Shown piece by piece: positions 54,314 through 61,080 of a stretch of DNA of 64,000 nt (the first letter of the stretch is position 1; each line of letters opens with the position of its first letter). The notes beneath the pieces were generated by a model that was not told the DNA's origin, made no database searches, and worked only from the letters and a program-made list of their open reading frames with translations. The stretch is from CAZAEL01 sp964484135 (GTDB taxonomy: Bacteria; Elusimicrobiota; Elusimicrobia; FEN-1173). The stretch is taken from assembly GCA_964484135.1 (NCBI GenBank), contig CAZAEL010000002.1:1-64000 (forward strand), in the 5' to 3' direction. The position numbers were made by a program, and so were the translations under genes.

Positions 54314-55000
54314 ATGAACAAAAAAGGATTGATACTCGCGCTGGACGTTCCTTCTTCCCGGGCGGCCAAAAACGTGGTGGAAAGGGTCGGGAAGGCGGCG
54401 GATTTCTACAAGGTGGCGCCGTCCCTGTGCTTCCAGGACCCCGCCATCGTGAAATGGCTCAGGGCCCGTCGGAAAAAAGTGTTCCTGGACTTTAAATGGT
54501 ATGATATCCCTTCCCAGGTGAAGCGGTCGGTGGAGGCGGCGGGGCGCATGGGCGTGGCCGCCTGCACCATCCACGCGGGCGCGGGCGCGTCCGTCATGAA
54601 GGCCGCCCTGTCGGCCCGCCCCAGGCCCAAGGTCTGGGCCGTGACGGTCCTGACCAGCTTCTCCGGCGCGGACCTCCGGAAGGTGGGCGTGACCGCGACC
54701 CCGCAGGAGCAAGTCCTGCGCCTGGCCCGGCTGGCCCAGTCCTGCGGCGTGGACGGGCTGGTCTGTTCGCCCAACGAGGCGGCTTTCTTGAGGAAGAGCG
54801 GGATCCGGGTGACGCTGGTCACTCCCGGCATCCGTTTCGGGGAGATGGGCGGCGCCAGCAAGGACCAGAAGCGCACCGCCGGCCCGCTCAAGGCCTGGGA
54901 GGCGGGGGCGGATTACATCGTGGTGGGCCGCAGCGTCCTGGAGGCCAGGGACCCGGCCAAGGCCGTCCGGCGGATCCTGGCCCTGAGGGACGAAAGATAA
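54314..55000 (+). CDS. pyrF: Orotidine-5'-phosphate decarboxylase
   Basis: 228 residues. Last step to UMP. GLILALDVPSSRAAKNVV, the catalytic KVFLDFKWYDIPSQVKRSV (DxKxxD with Lys), CTIHAGAGASVM and YIVVGRSVLEARDPAKAV are diagnostic of the bacterial group. It starts 5 nt after the SGNH gene and is followed by pyrE after 1 nt. Confidence 0.97.
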   Translation: MNKKGLILALDVPSSRAAKNVVERVGKAADFYKVAPSLCFQDPAIVKWLRARRKKVFLDFKWYDIPSQVKRSVEAAGRMGVAACTIHAGAGASVMKAALSARPRPKVWAVTVLTSFSGADLRKVGVTATPQEQVLRLARLAQSCGVDGLVCSPNEAAFLRKSGIRVTLVTPGIRFGEMGGASKDQKRTAGPLKAWEAGADYIVVGRSVLEARDPAKAVRRILALRDER

Positions 55001-55001
55001 C

Positions 55002-55532
55002 ATGGGCGACCCGGCGCTGGCCAAAAAAATTTTCCAGGCCTGCAACCTGAAGGGCCGGTTCCGGCTCCGTTCCGGCAAAACCAGCGACGAGTACTTCGAC
55101 AAATACCTTTTCGAGTCCAGGCCCGAGCTGTTGGAGGCGGTGGCGGAGAGCCTGGCGCGGCTCATCCCCGCCGGGACCGAGGTCCTGGCCGGCCTGGAGA
55201 TGGGCGGGATCCCCGTGGCCGCGGCCCTGTCCTTAAAGACCCGCCTGCCCGTGATCTTCGTGCGCAAGAAGGCCAAGGAGTACGGCACTTGCAAGCTGGC
55301 CGAAGGGATCGGTTTCAAGGGCAAGCGCGTGGCCGTGGTGGAGGACGTGGTGACCACGGGCGGGGCCATCCTGGACGGCGTGGCGGCCCTGCGGGAGCAG
55401 GGCGCCATCATTGAGCACGTGTTGTGCGTCATTGACCGGGAGTCCGGCGGTCCGGAAAAACTGTCGGAGGCGGGGTTGAAGCTCGCGCCGCTCTTTACGG
55501 CGTCGGAACTGCGCGCGGCCGCGGGGAAATAG
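55002..55532 (+). CDS. pyrE: Orotate phosphoribosyltransferase
   Basis: 176 residues. Makes OMP from orotate and PRPP. GRFRLRSGKTSDEYFDKYLF, VLAGLEMGGIPVAAALSL, FVRKKAKEYGT and the PRPP loop VAVVEDVVTTGGAILDGV fit the family. One nt after pyrF; 10 nt before purM. Confidence 0.95.
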   Translation: MGDPALAKKIFQACNLKGRFRLRSGKTSDEYFDKYLFESRPELLEAVAESLARLIPAGTEVLAGLEMGGIPVAAALSLKTRLPVIFVRKKAKEYGTCKLAEGIGFKGKRVAVVEDVVTTGGAILDGVAALREQGAIIEHVLCVIDRESGGPEKLSEAGLKLAPLFTASELRAAAGK

Positions 55533-55542
55533 AGGGGGTTTC

Positions 55543-56511
55543 ATGGCGAAGATCTGGACGTACAAAAAATCGGGGGTGGACATCGACGCGGGGGACGCGC
55601 TGGTGGACCGCATCCGCCGGCGGGTGCCTTCCATCGGGGACTTCGCCGGACTTTTCCCTTTCCCGCGCAACGGGTACAAAAAACCCTACCTGGTGGGCTG
55701 CACCGACGGCGTGGGGACCAAGCTCAAGGTCGCCCAGGAATTAAACGTCCACGACACCATCGGCATCGACCTGGTGGCCATGAACGTGAACGACCTCATT
55801 TGCTGCGGGGCCAAGCCGCTGTTCTTCCTGGATTATTTCGCCGCGGGCAAGCTGGACGTGGACGTGGCGGACCAGGTGGTGCAAGGCATCATCCGGGGCT
55901 GCCGCGAGGCCGAGTGCGCCCTGATCGGCGGGGAGACCGCGGAGATGCCGGGCATGTACAAGCCGGGCGAGTACGATCTCGCGGGCTTCGCCGTGGGCGT
56001 GGTGGACGAGTCCGAGCGCGTGGACAACCGCCGCATCAAGGCCGGCGACGTGCTCCTGGGCCTGCCTTCCTCCGGCGTCCATTCCAACGGGTACTCCCTG
56101 GTGCGGGCCCTGTTCAAGGGCCGTGATCTGAAGACGTGGGGCAAAAAGCTCCTGGCCCCCACGCGAATTTACGTCCGGCCCGTGCGCCGGGCCCTCAAGG
56201 CCTTCCCGGGCGCGATCAAGGGCATGGCCCACATCACGGGCGGCGGGCTCCTGGAAAACGTGCCCCGGTTCCTGCCCAAAAAACTGGACGCGGCGTTCTT
56301 CCGCGCCTCCTGGCCCGTGCCCGAGGTGTTCACCGAGCTCCGGCGGCGCGGCCGGGTGGAGGAGGCGGAGATGTTCCGCACCTTCAACATGGGGCTGGGG
56401 TTGGTGCTGGCCGTGTCGCGGGAAAAGGCCGACGGCCTCCAGAAGCTCCTGGCGCCCTGTTACCGCGTGGGACGCGTGGAGCCGGGCGGACAAAAGGTCC
56501 GATTCGTTTAA
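55543..56511 (+). CDS. purM: Phosphoribosylformylglycinamidine cyclo-ligase (AIR synthetase)
   Basis: 322 residues. Closes FGAM to AIR. YKKSGVDIDAGDALVDRI, CTDGVGTKLKVAQEL, DLVAMNVNDLICCGAKPLFF, LIGGETAEMPGMYKPGEYDL and HITGGGLLENVPRFLPK are the AIRS-family motifs. AGGGGG precedes the ATG. A heptamer hairpin follows the stop. Confidence 0.97.
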   Translation: MAKIWTYKKSGVDIDAGDALVDRIRRRVPSIGDFAGLFPFPRNGYKKPYLVGCTDGVGTKLKVAQELNVHDTIGIDLVAMNVNDLICCGAKPLFFLDYFAAGKLDVDVADQVVQGIIRGCREAECALIGGETAEMPGMYKPGEYDLAGFAVGVVDESERVDNRRIKAGDVLLGLPSSGVHSNGYSLVRALFKGRDLKTWGKKLLAPTRIYVRPVRRALKAFPGAIKGMAHITGGGLLENVPRFLPKKLDAAFFRASWPVPEVFTELRRRGRVEEAEMFRTFNMGLGLVLAVSREKADGLQKLLAPCYRVGRVEPGGQKVRFV

Positions 56512-56512
56512 A

Positions 56513-56594
56513 GTGAGAAGTGAAAAGTGGGAGGTTAAGAACTTAGAAATGATCGGTTTGGTTCAACCTCCCGCCTCTCGCCTCTCCTCTCTCA
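56513..56594. repeat. Heptanucleotide hairpin between purM and purN
   Basis: Left units GTGAGAA, GTGAAAA, GTGGGAG, GTTAAGA (56513-56540); right units CCTCCCG, CCTCTCG, CCTCTCC, TCTCTCA (56567-56594). GGGAGGTT/AACCTCCC (56529-56536 and 56565-56572) pair perfectly. Same architecture as 36245-36322. Confidence 0.6.
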
Positions 56595-56601
56595 GCGGTT
56601 T

Positions 56602-57201
56602 GTGAAAGCCGGCATCGGCGTCCTGGTCTCCGGCGGCGGCTCCAACTTTCAGGCCCTGGCCGAGGCCGCCCAAAGGGGAGACATCCCGGACGCCGAGGTG
56701 AGGCTGGTGGTTTCCAACAAGCCCGGCGTGGGCGCGTTGGACCGCGCCAAGAAGCTCGGCGTGGAATCATTGGTCCTGGAGCCCAAGGACTTTTCGTCAA
56801 GGGCCGCGTACTTCGAGCGCATCGGGGAAGAGTTCGCGCGCCGCGGCGTCACTTTGATCTGCCTGGCCGGCTTCCTCCTCAAGGTGGAGCCGGAGCTGAT
56901 CCGGCGCTTCCCCGGACGCATCCTGAACATCCATCCCGCGCTCCTGCCCAAGTTCGGCGGCAAAGGCATGTGGGGACACCACGTGCACGAGGCCGTCCTG
57001 GCCGCGGGCGAGAAGGAGTCCGGCTGCACCGTCCACGTGGTGGACGAAGAGTTCGACCGGGGCCCCATTCTGTTGCAGGCCCAGGTGCCGGTCCTGCCGG
57101 GCGACACGCCCGATGCCCTGGCCGCCCGGATTTTGGTGGAAGAGCACAAGCTTTATCCCCGGGCCGTGGCCCGGGTCCTGGCCGGGACGCCGCAAAAATG
57201 A
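56602..57201 (+). CDS. purN: Phosphoribosylglycinamide formyltransferase
   Basis: 199 residues. Formyl-THF-dependent third purine step. GVLVSGGGSNFQALAEAA, LICLAGFLLKVEPELI, RILNIHPALLPKFGGKGM (Asn, His of the active site) and SGCTVHVVDEEFDRGPILLQ (Asp) match. GTG start with no ribosome site, right after the heptamer hairpin. Stop overlaps the next gene (ATGA). Confidence 0.96.
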   Translation: MKAGIGVLVSGGGSNFQALAEAAQRGDIPDAEVRLVVSNKPGVGALDRAKKLGVESLVLEPKDFSSRAAYFERIGEEFARRGVTLICLAGFLLKVEPELIRRFPGRILNIHPALLPKFGGKGMWGHHVHEAVLAAGEKESGCTVHVVDEEFDRGPILLQAQVPVLPGDTPDALAARILVEEHKLYPRAVARVLAGTPQK

Positions 57202-57617
57202 CCAAGACCGCTTTTGGAGGATTCCGGGCGTGCTTTGTCGTCGCGTCCGCCCTGTCTTTCGCCTCCCCCGGCGCGGCCAAGCCGTCCGGACCCCAGACCC
57301 CGTCGATCCAAAACTTTTCGGGCCCGGAGGGGAACGGGGAGCCGTTGGACCGCCAACTGGCGCGGGCCGTGGAAGAGCGGCAGGACTGCAGGGCCCGGTC
57401 CCTGCTCATGGACATGGAAACCCTGGCCCGGAAGGAGAGGCTGAAAAGATCCGACGGGCTGGAGGAGGCGCTCCTGGCGGCCCAGGGCGCGGACCTCTGT
57501 TGCATGGACTGCTGCTGCGGCAGTTCGGACGTGGCGGAGGCGGCCGAGGGGGTCATGATCCTCTTGAAAATCCCGGTCCCGGAGGGGGACGTCGCGGAGC
57601 CGGAAATCCAAGAATGA
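57198..57617 (+). CDS. Small secreted Cys-rich protein, unknown function
   Basis: 139 residues with a signal peptide (ACFVVASALSFASPGAAK). The mature part is mostly charged and helical (LDRQLARAVEERQDCRARSL) and contains a striking CCMDCCCG cluster near residue 99-106, suggesting metal binding or disulfides. ATG overlaps the purN stop; its own stop overlaps the following small frame (ATGA). Confidence 0.6.
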   Translation: MTKTAFGGFRACFVVASALSFASPGAAKPSGPQTPSIQNFSGPEGNGEPLDRQLARAVEERQDCRARSLLMDMETLARKERLKRSDGLEEALLAAQGADLCCMDCCCGSSDVAEAAEGVMILLKIPVPEGDVAEPEIQE

Positions 57618-57736
57618 AGGACGGAACGTTTATGAACGCGAGACGGATTTTTTTCTTCAGGCGGGTGACAGATGATCCCATCACCTGCCTCGACTGCGGA
57701 AGCAGGCGTTTGGCCTGCAGGCAGGTGATGGGATGA
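57614..57736 (+). CDS. Possible 40-residue bridging peptide through hairpin element copy 3
   Basis: ATG overlaps the upstream stop (ATGA) and its TGA overlaps the purB ATG (ATGA), so a ribosome could pass from purN to purB without a gap. The peptide starts MKDGTFMNARRIFFFRRV and its second half is encoded by the hairpin element (DPITCLDCGSRRLACRQVMG), giving CxxC and another Cys. It may be a translated leader rather than a functional protein. Confidence 0.35.
   Translation: MKDGTFMNARRIFFFRRVTDDPITCLDCGSRRLACRQVMG
57673..57734 (+). repeat. Bistable hairpin element, copy 3 (before purB)
   Basis: Outer stem ATCCCATCACCTGCC (57675-57689) / GGCAGGTGATGGGAT (57720-57734), 15 perfect bp. The inner sequence is unrelated to copies 1-2 but has the same topology: CTGC/GCAG (57694-57705) or GCAGGC/GCCTGC (57702-57718), sharing GCAG. 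It ends in the purB ATG. GATGATCCC occurs at both edges (57671 and 57732). Confidence 0.75.
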
Positions 57737-59025
57737 TCCCCCGGTACACCCGCGAGGGCATGTCGCGCATCTGGACCGACCAGGCCCGCTGGGAGGCCAT
57801 CCTGGAGGTGGAGCTGCTGACCGCCGAGGCCCTGGCCCGCCGGGGGCTGGCGGACCGGCGCGCGGTCAAGACTCTGCGCCAAAAGGCCCGCGTGGACGTG
57901 CGCCGCATCTTGCAGATCGAGCGGACCGTCAAGCACGACGTCATCGCCTTCCTGACCCAGATCGAGGAACGGGTGGGGCCGGCGGCCAAGGCCCTGCACC
58001 AGGGCCTCACCTCTTCGGACGTTTTGGACACGGCCCTGGCGGTCCAGATCAAGCGGGCCAACGCCCTCCTGATCGCCGGCCTCAAGGAGCTGATGGCCGT
58101 GACCCGGCGGCTGGCCCTGCGGCACCAGGACACCCTCATGATGGGCCGCACCCACGGCATCCACGCCGAGCCCATCACCTTCGGCTTCAAGGTGGCCGGG
58201 TGGCACGCGGAGCTGCGCCGCAACCTGGAGCGGCTGGAGGCCGCGGGCCGCGACGCGGCCGCGGGCAAGCTGTCCGGCGCGGTGGGGACGTTCGCCCATC
58301 TGGACCCTTCCATCGAGGCGGAGGTCTGCCGCCGATTGGGGCTGAGCCCCGAGCCCGCCTCCACCCAGGTGGTGCCCCGGGACCGGCACGCCCACTACAT
58401 GCAGGCCCTGGCCCTGGCCGGCGCCGGGCTGGAGCGCGTGGCCACGGAACTGCGCCATCTCCAGCGCACCGAAGTTTTGGAGGCGGAGGAACCGTTCACC
58501 AAGGGGCAGAAGGGCTCCAGCGCCATGCCGCACAAGCGCAACCCCATCGCCTCGGAGAACATCTGCGGCCTGGCCCGCTTGCTGCGGGGCTACGCCTTGT
58601 CGGCCCTGGAGAACGTGGCCCTCTGGCACGAGCGGGACATCTCCCACTCCTCGGTGGAGCGGGTGGCCCTGCCGGACGCCACCCTCCTCCTGGATTTCAT
58701 GATCCACCGGCTCAAGGGGGTGCTGGCGGACCTGCGGGTCTATCCGGACCGCATGCGGGCCAACATGGAGAAGACCTCGGAGATCGTCTGCTCCCAGCGC
58801 CTCGTCATCGCGCTGACCCGGCGGGGCCTGCCCAAACAAAAGGCGTACGAGCTGGTCCAGCGCCACGCGCAGGAGGCCTGGACAACGGGCCGCAGCTTCC
58901 GGCAGATGGCCGCCGCGGACCCGGACATCCGCTCGCGCCTGTCCGGGCCGGGCCTGGCCGCCTGTTTCGACCTGAAGCCTTTCGTGCGGAACGTCCGCCG
59001 GGTGGTGCGGCGGGCCCTGGGGTGA
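57733..59025 (+). CDS. purB: Adenylosuccinate lyase
   Basis: 430 residues. Acts twice in purine synthesis: SAICAR to AICAR and adenylosuccinate to AMP. RYTREGMSRIWTDQARWEAI, GLTSSDVLDTALAVQ, MMGRTHGIHAEPITFGFK and the signature GSSAMPHKRNPIASENI are clear. ATG embedded in hairpin element 3. Stop overlaps the Rieske gene (GTGA). Confidence 0.97.
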   Translation: MIPRYTREGMSRIWTDQARWEAILEVELLTAEALARRGLADRRAVKTLRQKARVDVRRILQIERTVKHDVIAFLTQIEERVGPAAKALHQGLTSSDVLDTALAVQIKRANALLIAGLKELMAVTRRLALRHQDTLMMGRTHGIHAEPITFGFKVAGWHAELRRNLERLEAAGRDAAAGKLSGAVGTFAHLDPSIEAEVCRRLGLSPEPASTQVVPRDRHAHYMQALALAGAGLERVATELRHLQRTEVLEAEEPFTKGQKGSSAMPHKRNPIASENICGLARLLRGYALSALENVALWHERDISHSSVERVALPDATLLLDFMIHRLKGVLADLRVYPDRMRANMEKTSEIVCSQRLVIALTRRGLPKQKAYELVQRHAQEAWTTGRSFRQMAAADPDIRSRLSGPGLAACFDLKPFVRNVRRVVRRALG

Positions 59026-59378
59026 CGGCCCGCCGGCGACGGACCGTCGCGGTGACGGGCGCCGCCCGTTTGGCGGAGGGCGCCTCCCTCAAATTTTCCT
59101 ACAAAGAGCGGGGCTTCCCGGCCGAAGGGTTCCTCATCCGGAAAAACGGCCGGCTTCTGGCGTACCGCAACCGCTGCCCCCACGCGGGCAGCCCTCTGGA
59201 TTTCGGCGACAACGAGTTCTTCACGGACGACGGCCGGTTCCTCCTGTGCAAGGCCCACGGCGCGCTGTTCGAGCCGGGGGACGGCGCCTGCGCCGCCGGC
59301 CCCTGCCACGGCCGGGGCCTGGAGGCCCTGCCCGTGGTCCAACGCAAGGACGGCAAGGCGGTCATCGGCCCTTTTTAG
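59022..59378 (+). CDS. Rieske-type [2Fe-2S] protein
   Basis: 118 residues. Cluster ligands Cys52-x-His54 (CPHAGSPLDFG) and Cys76-xx-His79 (LLCKAHGALFEPGDG) are arranged as in Rieske ferredoxins; GACAAGPCHGRGLEALPV is the usual end loop. It probably transfers electrons; partner unknown. GTG start coupled to purB, which is the only contextual clue. Confidence 0.85.
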   Translation: MTARRRRTVAVTGAARLAEGASLKFSYKERGFPAEGFLIRKNGRLLAYRNRCPHAGSPLDFGDNEFFTDDGRFLLCKAHGALFEPGDGACAAGPCHGRGLEALPVVQRKDGKAVIGPF

Positions 59379-59398
59379 ACCTTTTCGGGGGGGTCCTC

Positions 59399-59761
59399 AT
59401 GGCGAAAAAACGCATCCTTCTGGTGGAAGACCACGAGGACGTGTACGAGTTCGTGTCCCTCTTCCTGGAGGACAAGGGCTATCTGGTGGCGGTGGCCAAG
59501 GACGGCCGGGAGGGGATCGACAAGGTCAAGGAGTTCAGGCCGGACCTGGTCATCCTGGACCTGATGATGCCCCGGATGGACGGTTTCTCCGTGCTGAAGC
59601 TGCTCATGGGCATGGACGCCCCGCCCAAGGTCCTGGTGCTCTCCGCCATTCAAAAGATGGAGGGCGTGGAAGAGGCCATGCGGCTGGGCGCCAGCGGGTA
59701 CGTCACCAAGCCCGTGGAGGGCGAGCGGCTCTTGAAAAAGGTCCAGAGCCTGGTGTCTTGA
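59399..59761 (+). CDS. Single-domain response regulator
   Basis: 120 residues, REC domain only. Acidic pocket Glu10-Asp11 (LVEDHED), phosphoacceptor Asp54 (VILDLMMPRMDG), Ser82, Lys104 (YVTKPVEG). No output domain, so it acts by protein contact, as CheY or Spo0F do. 20 nt after the Rieske gene. Confidence 0.92.
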   Translation: MAKKRILLVEDHEDVYEFVSLFLEDKGYLVAVAKDGREGIDKVKEFRPDLVILDLMMPRMDGFSVLKLLMGMDAPPKVLVLSAIQKMEGVEEAMRLGASGYVTKPVEGERLLKKVQSLVS

Positions 59762-59864
59762 CCGTTCCCGGGGAATTTGGGAAAATCAGTCCGTTTCCCT
59801 CGCCCGGACGTCCCGACGGATTCGCTCCACCGCCCTTGAACCATTCTTTAAGGAGGCAACGCCG

Positions 59865-60191
59865 ATGATCATTTTCTTCGCGGTTTGCGCAGGTCTTTTC
59901 CTGGCGGCGGTGATCGTGGTGTCCGTGTATCTGGTGCAGACGCTCGTCCAGGTTCGGCGGACGGCCAGGTCCTACGAGGTCCTGGCGGACCGCGTCTCCG
60001 AAGAGCTGGGCAAGGTGCAGAGCTTCACCAACGCCGCGGCCCGGGTGAGCGAGTTCATGGGGGGCACCGTGGGCCGCACCGCGTCCCTGGTCTTCCACCT
60101 GGTCAGCGGGTTCGTGAAGAACCTCCGGGAGGAAAAAGGGAAAGGCTCGCCGGGAGAATCATCCGAGGGCCGCGACGCTTCCCGTTTATAG
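59865..60191 (+). CDS. DUF948-like membrane-anchored protein
   Basis: 108 residues. One N-terminal membrane helix (IIFFAVCAGLFLAAVIVVSVYLV) followed by a soluble helical stretch (RRTARSYEVLADRVSEELGK). The pattern is that of DUF948 proteins, which often precede YtxH genes. AAGGAGG before the ATG. 9 nt before the YtxH-like gene. Confidence 0.7.
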   Translation: MIIFFAVCAGLFLAAVIVVSVYLVQTLVQVRRTARSYEVLADRVSEELGKVQSFTNAAARVSEFMGGTVGRTASLVFHLVSGFVKNLREEKGKGSPGESSEGRDASRL

Positions 60192-60200
60192 GAGGGGTCC

Positions 60201-60479
60201 ATGAGCGAAGATTCCAGAGGCGGAGACACGTTGTTGGCGTTTTTGTTGGGCGGCGCCCTGGGCCTGGCCGCGGGGCTGTTCTTCGCCCCGCGCACGGGCA
60301 AGGAAACCCGGCGCCGGTTCCGGAAATGGATGGAAGAGCTGGAGGACAAGGGGGAAGACCTCCTGGAGCAGGGCCGCGAATGGGTGGAAGAAGGCAAGGA
60401 GGCCGTGAAGGAGAAGGCGGACCAGCTCAGGCGCGCCGTGGACGGCGGACGCAAGCCCCGGGCCGGCGCCCGGGAATAG
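60201..60479 (+). CDS. YtxH-like protein
   Basis: 92 residues. LLAFLLGGALGLAAGLFFAPRTGKETR is the YtxH signature (Gly-rich membrane segment followed by the APxxGxExR motif); the rest is a charged helix (EELEDKGEDLLEQGREWVEE). General-stress-related in Bacillus; role here unknown. GGAGGGG before the ATG. Confidence 0.85.
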   Translation: MSEDSRGGDTLLAFLLGGALGLAAGLFFAPRTGKETRRRFRKWMEELEDKGEDLLEQGREWVEEGKEAVKEKADQLRRAVDGGRKPRAGARE

Positions 60480-60778
60480 GCGGGGCCGAGAGCAAAATTT
60501 ATTCCGTTTAAGAAGGGTCGACGAAGCCGAATAGGCTTCAGGCTTGAATCGTGGTCCGAGAGAAAGCGAGGCCGATTCGGGCGCGACGGACGGGAGATTT
60601 TTCCATTTAGGAGGGGTTCAGCGGAGCGTTCCGCATGGAATGCGGAGAAGCGAAGCGCCGATGAACGGGGAACCCAGGTTCCCCTTGGGGAGCGCGCGGA
60701 CCGCCCAAACCTCCAAAGGTCCGCGTTATCGAACCCGAGGCTGCCGACCAAACGGGAGGCAACGGAGGGCGCGACAGA
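60480..60778. other. Gene-free region before tRNA-His with repeated motif and hairpins
   Basis: No gene I can support. TTCC(G)TTTAAGAAGGGT (about 60502) and TTCCATTTAGGAGGGGT (about 60602) resemble the TTCCCGTTTATAGGAGGGGT that forms the YtxH ribosome site (about 60179), so two decayed copies of that leader may lie here. Perfect hairpins GGGGAACC/GGTTCCCC near 60665-60683 and GCGTTCCGC/GAATGCGG-like pairs near 60625-60650 suggest structured RNA or palindromic repeats. Confidence 0.35.
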
Positions 60779-60855
60779 GGTGGGTATAGCTCAGCGGTTA
60801 GAGCGTTCGGCTGTGGCCCGAAAGGTCGGGGGTTCAAATCCCCTTACCCACCCCA
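60779..60855 (+). tRNA. tRNA-His (anticodon GTG)
   Basis: Cloverleaf: extra G(-1) at 60779, acceptor GTGGGTA (60780-60786) / TACCCAC (60845-60851), D-arm GCTC-GAGC, anticodon stem TTCGG/CCGAA with loop CTGTGGC (GTG), T-loop TTCAAAT, discriminator C and an encoded CCA end (60853-60855). The extra G opposite C73 is the histidine identity element. Confidence 0.96.
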
Positions 60856-61080
60856 TTTTTGACAGGTATCAAAACCAGCCCCTCCTGGGACACTCCCCAG
60901 TTGAGGGCTGGCAGGGGTCGCAGGGATAGCCGCACCACGCCGTTCCGTTCATCGTAGATCGCCCCAGCCGCCGTCGTTGCATAAACCCCCTGCGCTCCAT
61001 CGGTCCTAAGGTCTGAAAAATCCCATCAAAGTTCTGTAAACCGCCCCTAAGCCCCCGGCTTCTCCCGTTCCGGAAAGGTC
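60856..61080. other. Intergenic space between tRNA-His and the convergent ATPase gene
   Basis: TTTTT directly after the tRNA may help end its transcript. The rest is GC-rich; CAGCCC ... GGGCTG arms at about 60884 and 60905 form a hairpin. No gene or known RNA seen. Confidence 0.4.
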
